64,000 nt of DNA from Sporisorium sorghi (GCA_023212695.1 JALCCG010000037.1:50516-114515), one strand, 5' to 3'. Shown: positions 54,431-62,502, counted from the first letter of the stretch. Made by a program: numbers and translations. Notes: generated from the letters alone by a model not told the origin.

Positions 54431-54511
54431 GTGCTGCAATAATGTACTATGCCCCGCAGCGCAACCGGCTCTATAATGGCAAAGGAAATTCCTTTGTAAG
54501 GAGCTATCATC

Positions 54512-55108
54512 ATGAACCTTTCGTCGTTTTTTATTTACTGTGTCATTGTAGCGTTCTCGCCGGGGCCAGCGAATATCGTCATATTGGCCTCTGTTCAAAA
54601 TTCCGGCATGAAAAAGACGCTGCGCTACATTGCCGGAGCATCGATTGCCTTTTTCCTATTAATTGTCGCTTCGGTTGTGTTAGGTCAATTGCTGACGTCC
54701 AGCATGCCGTTCATTCTGCCGGTGCTGCGAATTGCGGGCTGCCTGTTTATGCTGTATCTTGCGTATCAAGTGTATACCATGGATGTATCCAAGTCGTCCG
54801 GTAACCAAACGACATCCTTCACATCCGGTTTTCTTATGCAGTTTCTCAATCCGAAGGTGGTGCTGTTCACCCTCACGGTCATTCCGAGTTATGTCATGCC
54901 ATATTATACGGCAGGCCCTGTCATCTCTGCGTTTGTTGTTGCGGTATCACTAATCGGGCTGTCTGCGTACATGACCTGGGCGGTGTGCGGTAGCCTTTTT
55001 CAAGGAATTATGCAAAAATATCGGAGAACGACCAACACGATTCTGGCTTTGTTTCTGCTGTATTCGGCAATCGTCGTATCCGGCATACCGGAGCTCATAA
55101 AGGGGTGA
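54512..55108 (+). CDS. LysE/RhtB-family amino-acid exporter
   Basis: 198 residues, ATG behind AAGGAGC. Six hydrophobic segments and the family N-terminus FSPGPANIVILASVQNSGMKKTLRYIAGA. These proteins export amino acids or related metabolites. The AraC regulator follows after 7 bp, so the pair is an operon. Confidence 0.88.
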   Translation: MNLSSFFIYCVIVAFSPGPANIVILASVQNSGMKKTLRYIAGASIAFFLLIVASVVLGQLLTSSMPFILPVLRIAGCLFMLYLAYQVYTMDVSKSSGNQTTSFTSGFLMQFLNPKVVLFTLTVIPSYVMPYYTAGPVISAFVVAVSLIGLSAYMTWAVCGSLFQGIMQKYRRTTNTILALFLLYSAIVVSGIPELIKG

Positions 55109-55115
55109 TGGAAAG

Positions 55116-55895
55116 ATGGAGCAGTTTATCTATAAAAAAGCGGTAGGCATTACGGCGCTGTCCGCGAGCCTGACTGATTTTAAATACAAAAAACATTACC
55201 ACGAGGAGTATGCCCTTGGCGTAACCCTGCGCGGCATTCAGAAATACTCGCTGGATGGCAGTCAGCAGGCTTCCTACCAAAGCGGGGTGATGCTGTTCCA
55301 TCCGGAGCAGAATCATGATGGCTGGTCGCAGGAACGGACGGGTATCGACTATGTCATGATCTACATCCATCCTGAGCTGTTCCTGGAATTGATCGAGAAG
55401 AAGGATATTGTCCGTTTTCAGTCCCCGGTTGTGTATCATGCCGGACTTCGGCAAAGCATCCTGGACGTGACAAAGTCGATTTTCACCGGTCAGCCGGAGG
55501 CAATGAGCAGCGAGCTGCTGCTGGGTTTGGCTGGACATTTTAACGAGCATATTCTGAACCCGGACGGCAGGAGGGACACCATCTTTACCCGGAAGGCAAA
55601 AGAATTGATGCAGGGTCACCTGGACCATGTTCTAAGGCTGGACGAATTAAGCGGGGAGTTCGGGATGTCGAAGTATCAATTCATCCGTTCCTTTAAAGCG
55701 AATACGGGGCTCTCGCCTTATCAGTACTATCTGAACTGCAAAGTGGAGCGCGCTAAACATCTGATCGAGGACAGCAGGGATGTCTATCAGGCTGTTACCC
55801 AGTGCGGCTTCACAGACCTTGCCCATCTGAACCGGCATTTCAAGAATGTGTACGGCACAACGGCGTTTGACTACATGTCCCACCTGGATAAGTAA
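55116..55895 (+). CDS. AraC-family regulator paired with the LysE exporter
   Basis: 259 residues. N-terminal AraC-type sensor (YHEEYALGVTLRGIQKYSLDGSQQASYQSGVMLFHPEQNHDG) and C-terminal double helix-turn-helix (LRLDELSGEFGMSKYQFIRSFKANTGLSPYQYYLNCKVERAKHLI, then VYQAVTQCGFTDLAHLNRHFKNVYGTTAFDY). Same gene pair order is common for LysE exporters under AraC control. Confidence 0.88.
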   Translation: MEQFIYKKAVGITALSASLTDFKYKKHYHEEYALGVTLRGIQKYSLDGSQQASYQSGVMLFHPEQNHDGWSQERTGIDYVMIYIHPELFLELIEKKDIVRFQSPVVYHAGLRQSILDVTKSIFTGQPEAMSSELLLGLAGHFNEHILNPDGRRDTIFTRKAKELMQGHLDHVLRLDELSGEFGMSKYQFIRSFKANTGLSPYQYYLNCKVERAKHLIEDSRDVYQAVTQCGFTDLAHLNRHFKNVYGTTAFDYMSHLDK

Positions 55896-56043
55896 GGGAC
55901 AGCCGCGTATTTCAGGCGATGCGTGGCATTCGTGCATCATCTCCGTTCTAATGTGTATAGAATGTAAGAGGGACCGTGCGCTAACACGATCCCGGGATAC
56001 AAGGTACCGCTATAAGGGCGGCCTTGCTATGGGAAATCCGATC

Positions 56044-56088
56044 AGAAATAGACCGCTATCCTGACCAAAGGACGGTCTATTTCTTTTT
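56044..56088 (+). terminator. Terminator of the lysE-araC operon
   Basis: AGAAATAGACCG (56044-56055) and CGGTCTATTTCT (56073-56084), followed by TTTT. Confidence 0.85.
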
Positions 56089-56183
56089 ATGTAAGGAAAG
56101 TATGAACACAACCACCGGTGCAAATGAAATCATTCGCGTCACTTTTTAGGTCTGATTTCAAGTTTGTTTAGAGCTTTGGCATA

Positions 56184-56212
56184 TGGATATACATATCCAG
56201 AACGTATGTTCG
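56184..56212. promoter_or_regulatory. Palindrome joined to a LexA-like box
   Basis: TGGATAT (56184-56190) AC ATATCCA (56193-56199) is a perfect palindrome. Starting at the same base, minus-strand CGAACATACGTTCT (56199-56212) matches the Gram-positive SOS box CGAACRNRYGTTYC at 13 of 14 positions. It lies directly at the 3' end of immA, not at an obvious promoter. The rest of the gap 56089-56183 shows nothing I can name. Confidence 0.55.
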
Positions 56213-56213
56213 A

Positions 56214-56639
56214 TTAAAGTCTAAAAAAATATAGCATTTCCTGTGGGATGCCAGCCCGTAGATAGAATTCGTGCAAGGATTCTCCCGGTCCCGGGGCCAG
56301 ATTGGCCGTCAACAGGGCGATGGCAAAACGGTTGGCCTGCCGCTCCAGTTTGCCGGGGCTGAAATAGGAATGCTCCTCCAGAAAAAAACGGCTGATTCCC
56401 TTATGGAGACGATCATGTCCCAGCTCATGGGCGCACACAAAGCGCTGCCAAGGGGGTGGCAGCTGATTATGAATGACGATGAATCTCCGTCTTAATTTAC
56501 GGAAATACAGCCCTTTGGTCGTCTGGCCTAAATCTGCAAATCGAATATGTATGCCCAGCGAAGCCGCAATTTCAAAAGGGCAGTTGGTATGATGTTTTTT
56601 GATCAGCTGGCGGATTACGGGTTGTAATTGATCATCCAT
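56214..56639 (-). CDS. ImmA/IrrE-family metallopeptidase (phage anti-repressor)
   Basis: 141 residues, ATG 56639. The zinc motif HELGH stands in RFVCAHELGHDRLHKGI (about residue 71), with E(H)..Y near the end of the core. In ICEBs1 and PBSX-like elements this protease cuts the ImmR/Xre repressor after DNA damage. It follows the xre gene by 78 bp on the same strand, which is the standard pairing. Confidence 0.88.
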   Translation of the reverse strand: MDDQLQPVIRQLIKKHHTNCPFEIAASLGIHIRFADLGQTTKGLYFRKLRRRFIVIHNQLPPPWQRFVCAHELGHDRLHKGISRFFLEEHSYFSPGKLERQANRFAIALLTANLAPGPGESLHEFYLRAGIPQEMLYFFRL

Positions 56640-56717
56640 GCCGGTTCACCTGCAATATTGGTATTGGTTGAATCGTAGTAATCGGTATGTAGCTCCTTAT
56701 TATGTAGATTTAGTAGA

Positions 56718-57137
56718 TTATTTCTTGCGTTTGTTCATCTGTTTGGCTTCCCAGAACAGTCCGGTCAGCACGTCCTTGATGCGCTGCTTGTCCTCTTCAT
56801 TCAGAGGGACGCCATCAAACATCAGCTCGCCGTCATCCTCAAGCATTTTCTTAAAATCCCGTTTGTCCCTGGAGGTTGCCCAAGCGGGAGCCGATATTTC
56901 ATCTTGATGTGCGGCATCCGTCGGCAGATAGCCTGCTTTATTCATTAGCTCTTCGTAGGGGATTTCAAGCGCATCGGCAATCTTGCGCAAGGTTTGCGGC
57001 TTGGGTATGCCCCGCAGCCCGTTCTCGATACGGGAGATCTGTGATCCGCTGATGTCAGCGGCGTGTGCCAGCTGATTGATGCTCCAGCCTTTATCCTCCC
57101 TGATCTCTTTCAAGTATGTTCCAAATATGTGATCCAC
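56718..57137 (-). CDS. Xre-family repressor (HTH_3) of the tail element
   Basis: 139 residues if GTG 57137 is the start (GAGGAG ten bases upstream); an ATG at 57158 has no ribosome binding site. N-terminal helix-turn-helix: FGTYLKEIREDKGWSINQLAHAADISGSQISRIENGLRGIPKPQTLRKIADAL. The C-terminal half is charged and may be the target of ImmA cleavage (inference). It is divergent from the arpU gene, and three operator-like sites lie between. Confidence 0.88.
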   Translation of the reverse strand: MDHIFGTYLKEIREDKGWSINQLAHAADISGSQISRIENGLRGIPKPQTLRKIADALEIPYEELMNKAGYLPTDAAHQDEISAPAWATSRDKRDFKKMLEDDGELMFDGVPLNEEDKQRIKDVLTGLFWEAKQMNKRKK

Positions 57138-57204
57138 GTTCCGGCCACTCCTCACCATAGTCCATCTGAGACATCTACCCCTAGTATAAACACATTCACA
57201 ATCT

Positions 57205-57392
57205 TTGCCAACAGGTAAAATAAAAGAGAGGATTATTGCCAAAAGGCAAGAAAACGAGAGTTATGATCCCTATTTTCGTGAAAAGTTCACCCTTTTGATG
57301 GTTTACGTCTCTCTCCAAATAGTGGTATATTAATGAAAAAATACGAACAATATACGAACGTAAGAATGAGACCACCTTCTGCCAAATGGCAA
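57205..57392. promoter_or_regulatory. Three TTGCC-N4-GGCAA operators between xre and arpU
   Basis: O1 TTGCCAACAGGTAA (57205-57218), O2 TTGCCAAAAGGCAA (57236-57249) and O3 CTGCCAAATGGCAA (57379-57392). O2 is a perfect 5+5 palindrome; the other two have one mismatch. O1-O2 spacing is 31 bp, about three helical turns; O3 is 143 bp on and 42 bp before arpU. This is a cI-type arrangement: two sites over the repressor promoter and one over the lytic-side promoter. Direct CGAAC repeats at 57344-57359 lie between. Confidence 0.75.
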
Positions 57393-57433
57393 ATTAAACT
57401 TTGAAAATGACATTCAAAAGGGAGTGTTTTAAA

Positions 57434-57910
57434 ATGAATCCATTTTTACCGGAATTAGATCGCAGAAAAACCCAGCATGCCGTTGAGGCGATATTCGAGA
57501 AATATCGTATCTATAAAACCATTACATTCGAAGTAAGAGAGGTAAGCGTCACCGCTTCCTACACGGAACGGTTCCATGGGCCAACCAACGTAACCTCGGA
57601 TCAAACGGCGAAGGTCGCTATATATAATGTAGATGTTCCAGCGGCGAGGAAGCAGTATTGCGAGACCATCGAATCGATTGTGGAACGGCTTGGCGAGCGG
57701 GAACAGCTCCTGATCCGGGAACGGTATATGAAGCATGACGACGTATTTGATTACAAGGTGTACAACCATATTCTCGAACCGCCGGTCAGCAAGGATACGT
57801 ATACGAAGATCCGCACTCGGGCGTTCTATAAACTGGCCTTGGCCTTGGCGGACAGGGGACTGCTGAAACTGCACGAGTTGGAAAAAGCCGTGAAAAGCAC
57901 ACGGAGCTGA
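57434..57910 (+). CDS. ArpU-family phage late-gene regulator (Xpf-like)
   Basis: 158 residues from ATG 57434 (AAAGGGAGTG upstream). Pattern of the ArpU family: FEKYRIYKTITFEVREVSVTASYTERFHG at the start, then VERLGEREQLLIRERYM, and a C-terminal sigma-like helix-turn-helix SKDTYTKIRTRAFYKLALALA. Such proteins turn on late (structural and lysis) genes of PBSX-like elements. The tail operon begins about 500 bp downstream. Confidence 0.82.
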   Translation: MNPFLPELDRRKTQHAVEAIFEKYRIYKTITFEVREVSVTASYTERFHGPTNVTSDQTAKVAIYNVDVPAARKQYCETIESIVERLGEREQLLIRERYMKHDDVFDYKVYNHILEPPVSKDTYTKIRTRAFYKLALALADRGLLKLHELEKAVKSTRS

Positions 57911-58013
57911 GCTGATACATGTCCAGCTAGAACAGCATATGGAAGTTTAAAGCTGGTACATGCCCAGCTAGAAAAGCACATGGAAGTTTGAGCTGATACA
58001 CGCTCAGCTTATG
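57911..58013 (+). repeat. Imperfect ~41-bp tandem repeat, 2.5 copies
   Basis: Unit 1 at 57911-57951, unit 2 at 57952-57991 and a partial unit 3 from 57992. Each begins GCTGATACATG or a close variant, followed by CCAGCTAGAA and CATGGAAGTTT. The unit starts are AGCTG/CAGCT inverted pairs, so each can form a small hairpin. Non-coding. Confidence 0.7.
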
Positions 58014-58029
58014 GATCCAAGCAAACGAT

Positions 58030-58063
58030 AACCGGAGACCTCTAAGAGGCGCTTCGGTTTTCT
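58030..58063 (+). terminator. Terminator of arpU
   Basis: AACCGGAGACCTC and GAGGCGCTTCGGTT pair with two mismatches around TAA, followed by TTCTTG. Confidence 0.65.
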
Positions 58064-58132
58064 TGTTTCAAGATGTGTGCAGTTTACCTTGATGCTAGAA
58101 CTCAAAGGAGGTTATGGATTATACAATAAATA

Positions 58133-58146
58133 CGAACAAATGTTCT
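58133..58146. promoter_or_regulatory. LexA-like (SOS) box before the tail operon
   Basis: CGAACAAATGTTCT matches CGAACRNRYGTTYC at 13 of 14 positions. A possible -10 (TACAAT, 58122-58127) lies just upstream, so LexA bound here could block transcription. A 44-codon frame from ATG 58114 covers the box, but its ribosome binding site is only two bases from the ATG. Confidence 0.6.
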
Positions 58147-58286
58147 TACTTTTTTCCGCCGACAATCCACTTTAAGTTCCGCTTTAACCGTCCAACGATA
58201 CGTCAGCGTATCCGTTTTAGGGGTGTAAGATTGTATTATCGGGAATGAAGCAAAAAAGCATACCGAACACGCATCGTGTAGATGTA

Positions 58287-58314
58287 GGCCGGCCTTGTAG
58301 AGGACCGGTTTTTT
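58287..58314 (+). terminator. Hairpin with T-tract in the tail-operon leader
   Basis: CCGGCC (58289-58294) and GGACCGG (58302-58308) with one bulge, followed by six T. An outer pair AAGCAAAAAA (58248-58257)/TTTTTTGCTT (58309-58318) can lengthen it. It lies between the SOS box and the first tail gene, so it may be an attenuator relieved by the late regulator. Confidence 0.65.
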
Positions 58315-58378
58315 GCTTTCGGATGAGTTTCGATTGCTTCATTTTCGATCCCTATACGAACAGAAAGGAGGGGCCGTG

Positions 58379-58453
58379 TTGCACAATGTGATCGTAGTGA
58401 CAAGCTGCCTGTCCGATGAACGAGCGGAAGCCGTCCGGCAATCTGCGGAATGA
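58379..58453 (+). CDS. 24-codon leader ORF coupled to the first tail gene
   Basis: TTG 58379 stands 7 nt after AAAGGAGG (GTG 58376 is also in frame). It encodes a 24-residue peptide beginning MHNVIVVTSC, and its TGA overlaps the ATG of the next gene (ATGA). The ribosome binding site belongs to this ORF and none is near ATG 58450, so it probably serves translational coupling. Confidence 0.45.
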   Translation: MHNVIVVTSCLSDERAEAVRQSAE

Positions 58454-59289
58454 GAGGGGCGGTCAGGCAGGCCATTGTAGGCATCATTCCGGAGCTTGAA
58501 GGCCGCGTGTATGATGTATACCCGCCGGATGGGGCCGTTGAGCCTCTTTTTGCGGTCATCACGCTCGGTGAGGACGTATGGAAATCCTCATGGGCGGGGT
58601 ACCGGCAGGTGTTCCGCTTGAAGCTGTATGCGAATCCTTCCGAATTGCTGCAGCTGGATCGCTGGGCGAATCAATTAATTCCGGGACTTCACCGCAAGCG
58701 GGTTACCGGAGCCGACGAGAACAGCTTCAAGCTGCATTATTTGGGTGTGCCGGAAGCCGACAAGTTCGATCCATCCACAGGCAAAATGATCCGAATCATG
58801 CGATTCGGTGTCTATGTGCCGGAGCTTTCAGGAGCTGGTTTCACCGGACAGCCTGATGAATGGCTGAGTGCGCTGGCAGCCTGGACGGGAGATGTGCTAG
58901 GCAATTCCTGGAGCATCTACCACACGGCATGGCCGGCAGGGCGGGACGATTGCGCCATGTTATGGCGGATGACGGGTTGTGAGACCCGAATGGCGGGTGC
59001 TTCGATGGTTGAGGTCCGCAAAACCTTCACCGGGCACATCGCCGCTCTGGATTCCGGAAGCGAGCAGCTCACCGCTGTAAGGCTTGTGGAGGAGCTGGGC
59101 ACCCAGGTTCAACTGCAGCTGGATTCACAGAACCGCCGCTATGCATCGGTGGTTGAGATTGCGAGTGATATGCAAGCCGATCCCATTCTCGACGGACAGC
59201 TGAAGCTGACCCTGGCGCAGCGGAAGCTGCGTTCACCGGAAGAAGCAGCCTTGATCAGGCGCGTTAACATTCAACCTATTTTAAAGTGA
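58450..59289 (+). CDS. Phage tail protein, probable tail terminator/completion protein
   Basis: 279 residues. The first ~130 (AIVGIIPELEGRVYDVYPPDGAVEPLFAVITLGED) resemble small tail-completion proteins. The second half (WLSALAAWTGDVLGNSWSIYHTAWPAGRDDCAMLWRMTG) looks like a second, related unit, so the protein may be a fusion. Position directly before the sheath gene fits the end cap of a contractile tail. No terminase, portal or capsid gene precedes it. Family naming is uncertain. Confidence 0.6.
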   Translation: MRGAVRQAIVGIIPELEGRVYDVYPPDGAVEPLFAVITLGEDVWKSSWAGYRQVFRLKLYANPSELLQLDRWANQLIPGLHRKRVTGADENSFKLHYLGVPEADKFDPSTGKMIRIMRFGVYVPELSGAGFTGQPDEWLSALAAWTGDVLGNSWSIYHTAWPAGRDDCAMLWRMTGCETRMAGASMVEVRKTFTGHIAALDSGSEQLTAVRLVEELGTQVQLQLDSQNRRYASVVEIASDMQADPILDGQLKLTLAQRKLRSPEEAALIRRVNIQPILK

Positions 59290-59299
59290 GGTGGCCACA

Positions 59300-59509
59300 A
59301 TGGCTGTGAAAAAAACAAACAAGGCGGAAGCCCAGAGCAGCAGCGCTCCGCGATATGCACTTGCAGAGCTTGAAGCACACGCCAAGGAATTGTTCGAGGT
59401 TCGGACGGAAGTGCTCGCAGGCGCCATGTATGGAATTGACGGAGAGTTGTTCACGGTAGCCGAAGTCAAAGAAAAAATCCAACAATTTATGAAAGCGAAG
59501 GTGGTCTAA
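59300..59509 (+). CDS. Small XkdJ-like tail-module protein
   Basis: 69 residues from ATG 59300 (GAGGTG six bases upstream). Charged and helical: KKTNKAEAQSSSAPRYALAE, then FTVAEVKEKIQQFMKAKVV. In PBSX a small protein (XkdJ) sits at the same place before the sheath; this is the basis for the label, and its role is not known to me. It ends two bases before the sheath ATG. Confidence 0.55.
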   Translation: MAVKKTNKAEAQSSSAPRYALAELEAHAKELFEVRTEVLAGAMYGIDGELFTVAEVKEKIQQFMKAKVV

Positions 59510-59511
59510 TC

Positions 59512-60978
59512 ATGGCGGGTGGAACATGGGAAAGTACAAATAAACCGGTATTGCCGGGGTTGTATATGAATTTCAAGGCGGCGGCCGCTTCGGCGATCCA
59601 GGGCGGAGCCCGAGGTACGGTCGTTGTGCCGGTCAAGGCCAATTGGGGACCGGTGCGCGAATTCGTAGAAATCGGAAGCGAGTCTGCGATTGCCGACCTG
59701 TATTCTGTGGATAACCAGGACGGGGCTACGGCCTACGAGACGCTTTACCTGGCCTTGCTCGGCGGTCCGAAGAAGCTGCTGGCTTATCGCCTGGCAGATA
59801 ACACAGCAGCCGCGGCAACTGTTACGCTTCAAAATGCGGAGGCCACGCCATCCGATGTGCTGAAGCTCACGGCTAAATACCCGGGCAGCCGGGGCAACGG
59901 CTTCTCGATCAGCGTTCAGCCGTCGCTGATTGATCCGGCAGCCCGGGAGCTTCGCCTCTATGAAGGCGCCAAGCTGCTGGGTTCTTACACAAGTGAAGAC
60001 GGTTCAGCCGCTTCGATTGCGGCTCAGATCAATGCGGATGACGCGAATCTCTGGGTAACGGCTGCAGCGCTGGATGCTGCCGGTATTCCCGCCGATGTGA
60101 GCGGTGCCATGCTGTCCGGAGGCAAGAGCGGCAACGGCAGCCTGACCAACGCGGATTACATCGAGATGCAGGATGCGGTCGAAGGTCAGGAGTTCAACGT
60201 GCTGGCACTGGATTATGCGGCCGATATGGCTCTGCTGCAAAGCTTTACCGCTTGGGTGAAGCGCCTCCGCCAAGAGGGACGCGGCGTGCTGGCGGTGTTC
60301 GGAGGGAGCGCTGCGGACGACACCTCCAAGGATGCAGCAAAACTGGCGGCAGACCGTTCGCTTGCATTGAACCACGAAGGGATTATCAATGTCGGTACGG
60401 GCGTGCGTCTGTCCGGCGTGAACTACAGTTCCGCCCAAACCGCTGCTTATGTAGCCGGGCTCATTGCCGGCCAACGCTTGAATCAATCCGCTACATACGC
60501 GGTAACGCCTTTTGAGGATGTGACCCGGCGCTGGACACGCTCCGAGCAGGAGCTGGCCGTACGCAGCGGTGTGTTCGTGCTCTTCTATGACGGACGCCAG
60601 GTAAAGGCGCTGCGCGGAATCAACACACTGGTGAGTCCGGCAGAAGGTCAAAACAATGCCTGGAAAAAAATCCGTTCGATCCGCGTCATGGATGCGATCC
60701 ATGCGGATTTGCAGCTGGCTGCCGAACAAACCTACATCGGCAAGGTAAACAACACGGAGGAAGGCCGACTCGCATTGATTGGCGCCGTGAAGGAATATCT
60801 TGCTTCGTTGTCGCTCAGCAATGTCATTGAGCCTGATGGCTATGACGTCATTCTCGATCCGTCCTATTATGGCGATTCCGCCGTGAACACGCCGGAACCT
60901 GATCAGGTCTTCCTGCAGTGGAACGTGAAGCTGACCGACGTGATGGAGCAGCTGTTTGGAACATTTTACGTGCAGTAA
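59512..60978 (+). CDS. xkdK: Contractile tail sheath protein (XkdK-like)
   Basis: 488 residues. Start PVLPGLYMNFKAAAASAIQGGARGTVVVPVKANWG is the sheath N-terminal arm; the middle has GLIAGQRLNQSATYAVTPFEDV, and the C-terminal part FYDGRQVKALRGINTLVSPAEGQNNAWKKIRSIRVMDAI is a conserved handshake domain. Forms the outer tube that shortens to drive the inner tube through a target envelope. Length and order match PBSX. Confidence 0.93.
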   Translation: MAGGTWESTNKPVLPGLYMNFKAAAASAIQGGARGTVVVPVKANWGPVREFVEIGSESAIADLYSVDNQDGATAYETLYLALLGGPKKLLAYRLADNTAAAATVTLQNAEATPSDVLKLTAKYPGSRGNGFSISVQPSLIDPAARELRLYEGAKLLGSYTSEDGSAASIAAQINADDANLWVTAAALDAAGIPADVSGAMLSGGKSGNGSLTNADYIEMQDAVEGQEFNVLALDYAADMALLQSFTAWVKRLRQEGRGVLAVFGGSAADDTSKDAAKLAADRSLALNHEGIINVGTGVRLSGVNYSSAQTAAYVAGLIAGQRLNQSATYAVTPFEDVTRRWTRSEQELAVRSGVFVLFYDGRQVKALRGINTLVSPAEGQNNAWKKIRSIRVMDAIHADLQLAAEQTYIGKVNNTEEGRLALIGAVKEYLASLSLSNVIEPDGYDVILDPSYYGDSAVNTPEPDQVFLQWNVKLTDVMEQLFGTFYVQ

Positions 60979-61071
60979 ATAGGACGCCCGATCAGTGTAT
61001 TTAAGATACCACGAACTGCCCGAAGAGGGCTTTGTTTGATTAAAACCTAACCATTCGAGGAGGAACTTAAC

Positions 61072-61479
61072 ATGTTGGATGCTTCAAGAGTCATTATGGG
61101 GACATACGGCCAGGCGTATATTGACGGGGTATGGCAGACGCATATTAACAAGCTGGAAGCCAGCGTGGAATTGGAGAAGCGCGAGCTGAAGCTGGTCGGT
61201 AACGACTGGACGGTGCACAAGAACGGCAGCAAAAAAGGAACGGGCACGATGACCGGCTACAAGGTCACCTCCGATATGATCTCCCGCGGCTTCACCAAAT
61301 TCGATATCATCTCCAAGCTGGATGATCCCGAATCCTACGGTCATGAGCGCGTTCGCCTGATCCGCTGCATGCCGGACAAAATCCAGCTGGCCAACTGGAC
61401 AGCGGGTGAGGAAGTGCAGGAAGAAACTTCCTTCACCTTCGAGGGGTATGAGCTGCTGGATCCGATTCAGGGGGATTAA
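61072..61479 (+). CDS. xkdM: Tail tube protein (XkdM-like)
   Basis: 135 residues, ATG behind GAGGAGGAAC. IMGTYGQAYIDGVWQTHINKLEASVELEKRELKLVGNDWTVHKNGSKKGTGTMTGYKVTSDM is the tube fold of the XkdM family. It stacks in rings to make the inner tube inside the sheath. Confidence 0.92.
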   Translation: MLDASRVIMGTYGQAYIDGVWQTHINKLEASVELEKRELKLVGNDWTVHKNGSKKGTGTMTGYKVTSDMISRGFTKFDIISKLDDPESYGHERVRLIRCMPDKIQLANWTAGEEVQEETSFTFEGYELLDPIQGD

Positions 61480-61601
61480 GAGGGACAGACTTGATGTGTG
61501 CAGGATGTAAAGTCGGGGGCTGTTCGTTTTAGGACGCCAATGGCTTCTCAGAGTGCAGCGTGTCCCCTTTACGGGTGTACTTCTATTTGTGTCTTTTGAG
61601 T

Positions 61602-61785
61602 AGCGGACTCTGGTTCCGTTATGTCTTGGGATATTGCCATAATTTTAGATTTAGCGGACATGAGATGCGCTATTGGTTCTATTATTGGCACTTTTATTGT
61701 GTTTTCGCGCAAATAGCGGATCGTGGATCCGTTCAGTTTCTAAAAACGACCCATTTATTCGAAATAGCGTCTGCTGGGTCCGCTT
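61602..61785. repeat. Four ~20-bp near-palindromic repeats inside the tail operon
   Basis: Copies at 61602-61621, 61653-61672, 61715-61734 and 61766-61785 follow the pattern AGCGGA-N8-TCCGTT, with steps of 51, 62 and 51 bp. They fill part of a 588-bp stretch (61480-62067) between tube and chaperone genes that has no convincing gene. Likely a small repeat element inserted in the operon. Confidence 0.65.
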
Positions 61786-62067
61786 TAAGAGTAGGGTCCT
61801 ACCGATGGGAGCCGGTGGCTAGCCGCTGGATGATTTTGATGAACGCTATGTTGGTGTTATGACAACTGAAGTTAAGCATAGAGGGAGTGGCTGCATGTAC
61901 GGATTCGTTCTGCCCATTTCCTCATGCGTTTGAAGGTAGGGGATTATTAGCAGTTGTTCACTACTGTACCCTTCAATCCTTCATCGGAACAGACATTGGC
62001 TCGCGCAGCAGCCCCATTGAGGGCACCGATTTGATTTGATTACTTGATTCATAAAGGAGATAGACGC

Positions 62068-62502
62068 ATGAGTTTAAACGAGAACATGAGCGAAGAGCAA
62101 ATTTTGGATGGTCTGTTTGAGGCGGCGGAGAAGCTGCCGGAGGAAACCGTACGCATTAAGCGGCTGGATATGCAGATGGTACTGCAAGGCTTGACCTCTA
62201 GTAAAGTGGACAGCATCCGCGAGCGCTGCACAGTCCGCCGGACGATCAAAGGCGCGGTGGACGAGAAGGTGGATACGGAGACTTTTAATGCACTGCTGAT
62301 CTCCGAGGCCACCAGCAGCTTGTCCGTAAAGGGTCTGACGCTTAGCGGCTGGGGCGATTCCCGGATTACCAGCCGCTTGAAGCTGTCGGGCGGAGAGCAG
62401 GCGGTCCGCCGCATGCTGCTGGCGGGTGAACTGGATGCCGTAGGCGATAAGGTGCTGGAGCTGTCGGGCTTCGGGGTCGAGATTGCTGACCTAAAAAACT
62501 GA
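62068..62502 (+). CDS. xkdN: Tail assembly chaperone, upstream frame (XkdN-like)
   Basis: 144 residues in the zero frame, ATG 62068 after GGAGATAGACGC. LDMQMVLQGLTSSKVDSIRERCTVRRTIKG and VKGLTLSGWGDSRITSRLKLSGGEQAVRRMLLAGELDAVGDKVLELSGF are typical of XkdN and related gpG-type chaperones that hold the tape measure while the tube grows. The last codons CTA AAA AAC TGA contain the slippery heptamer A_AAA_AAC (62493-62499), so a share of ribosomes should continue in the -1 frame. Confidence 0.88.
   Translation: MSLNENMSEEQILDGLFEAAEKLPEETVRIKRLDMQMVLQGLTSSKVDSIRERCTVRRTIKGAVDEKVDTETFNALLISEATSSLSVKGLTLSGWGDSRITSRLKLSGGEQAVRRMLLAGELDAVGDKVLELSGFGVEIADLKN

Noticed and set aside
57344..57359. Third LexA box
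   Set aside because: CGAACAATATACGAACG is a direct repeat of CGAAC, not the inverted CGAAC-N4-GTTCG form.
58114..58248. 44-codon ORF with AAAGGAGG
   Set aside because: Only two bases separate the ribosome binding site from the ATG and the SOS box lies inside it; I treat it as control DNA.
61602..61785. CRISPR array
   Set aside because: Four near-palindromic repeats vary in sequence, spacers are not equal in length and no cas gene is near.
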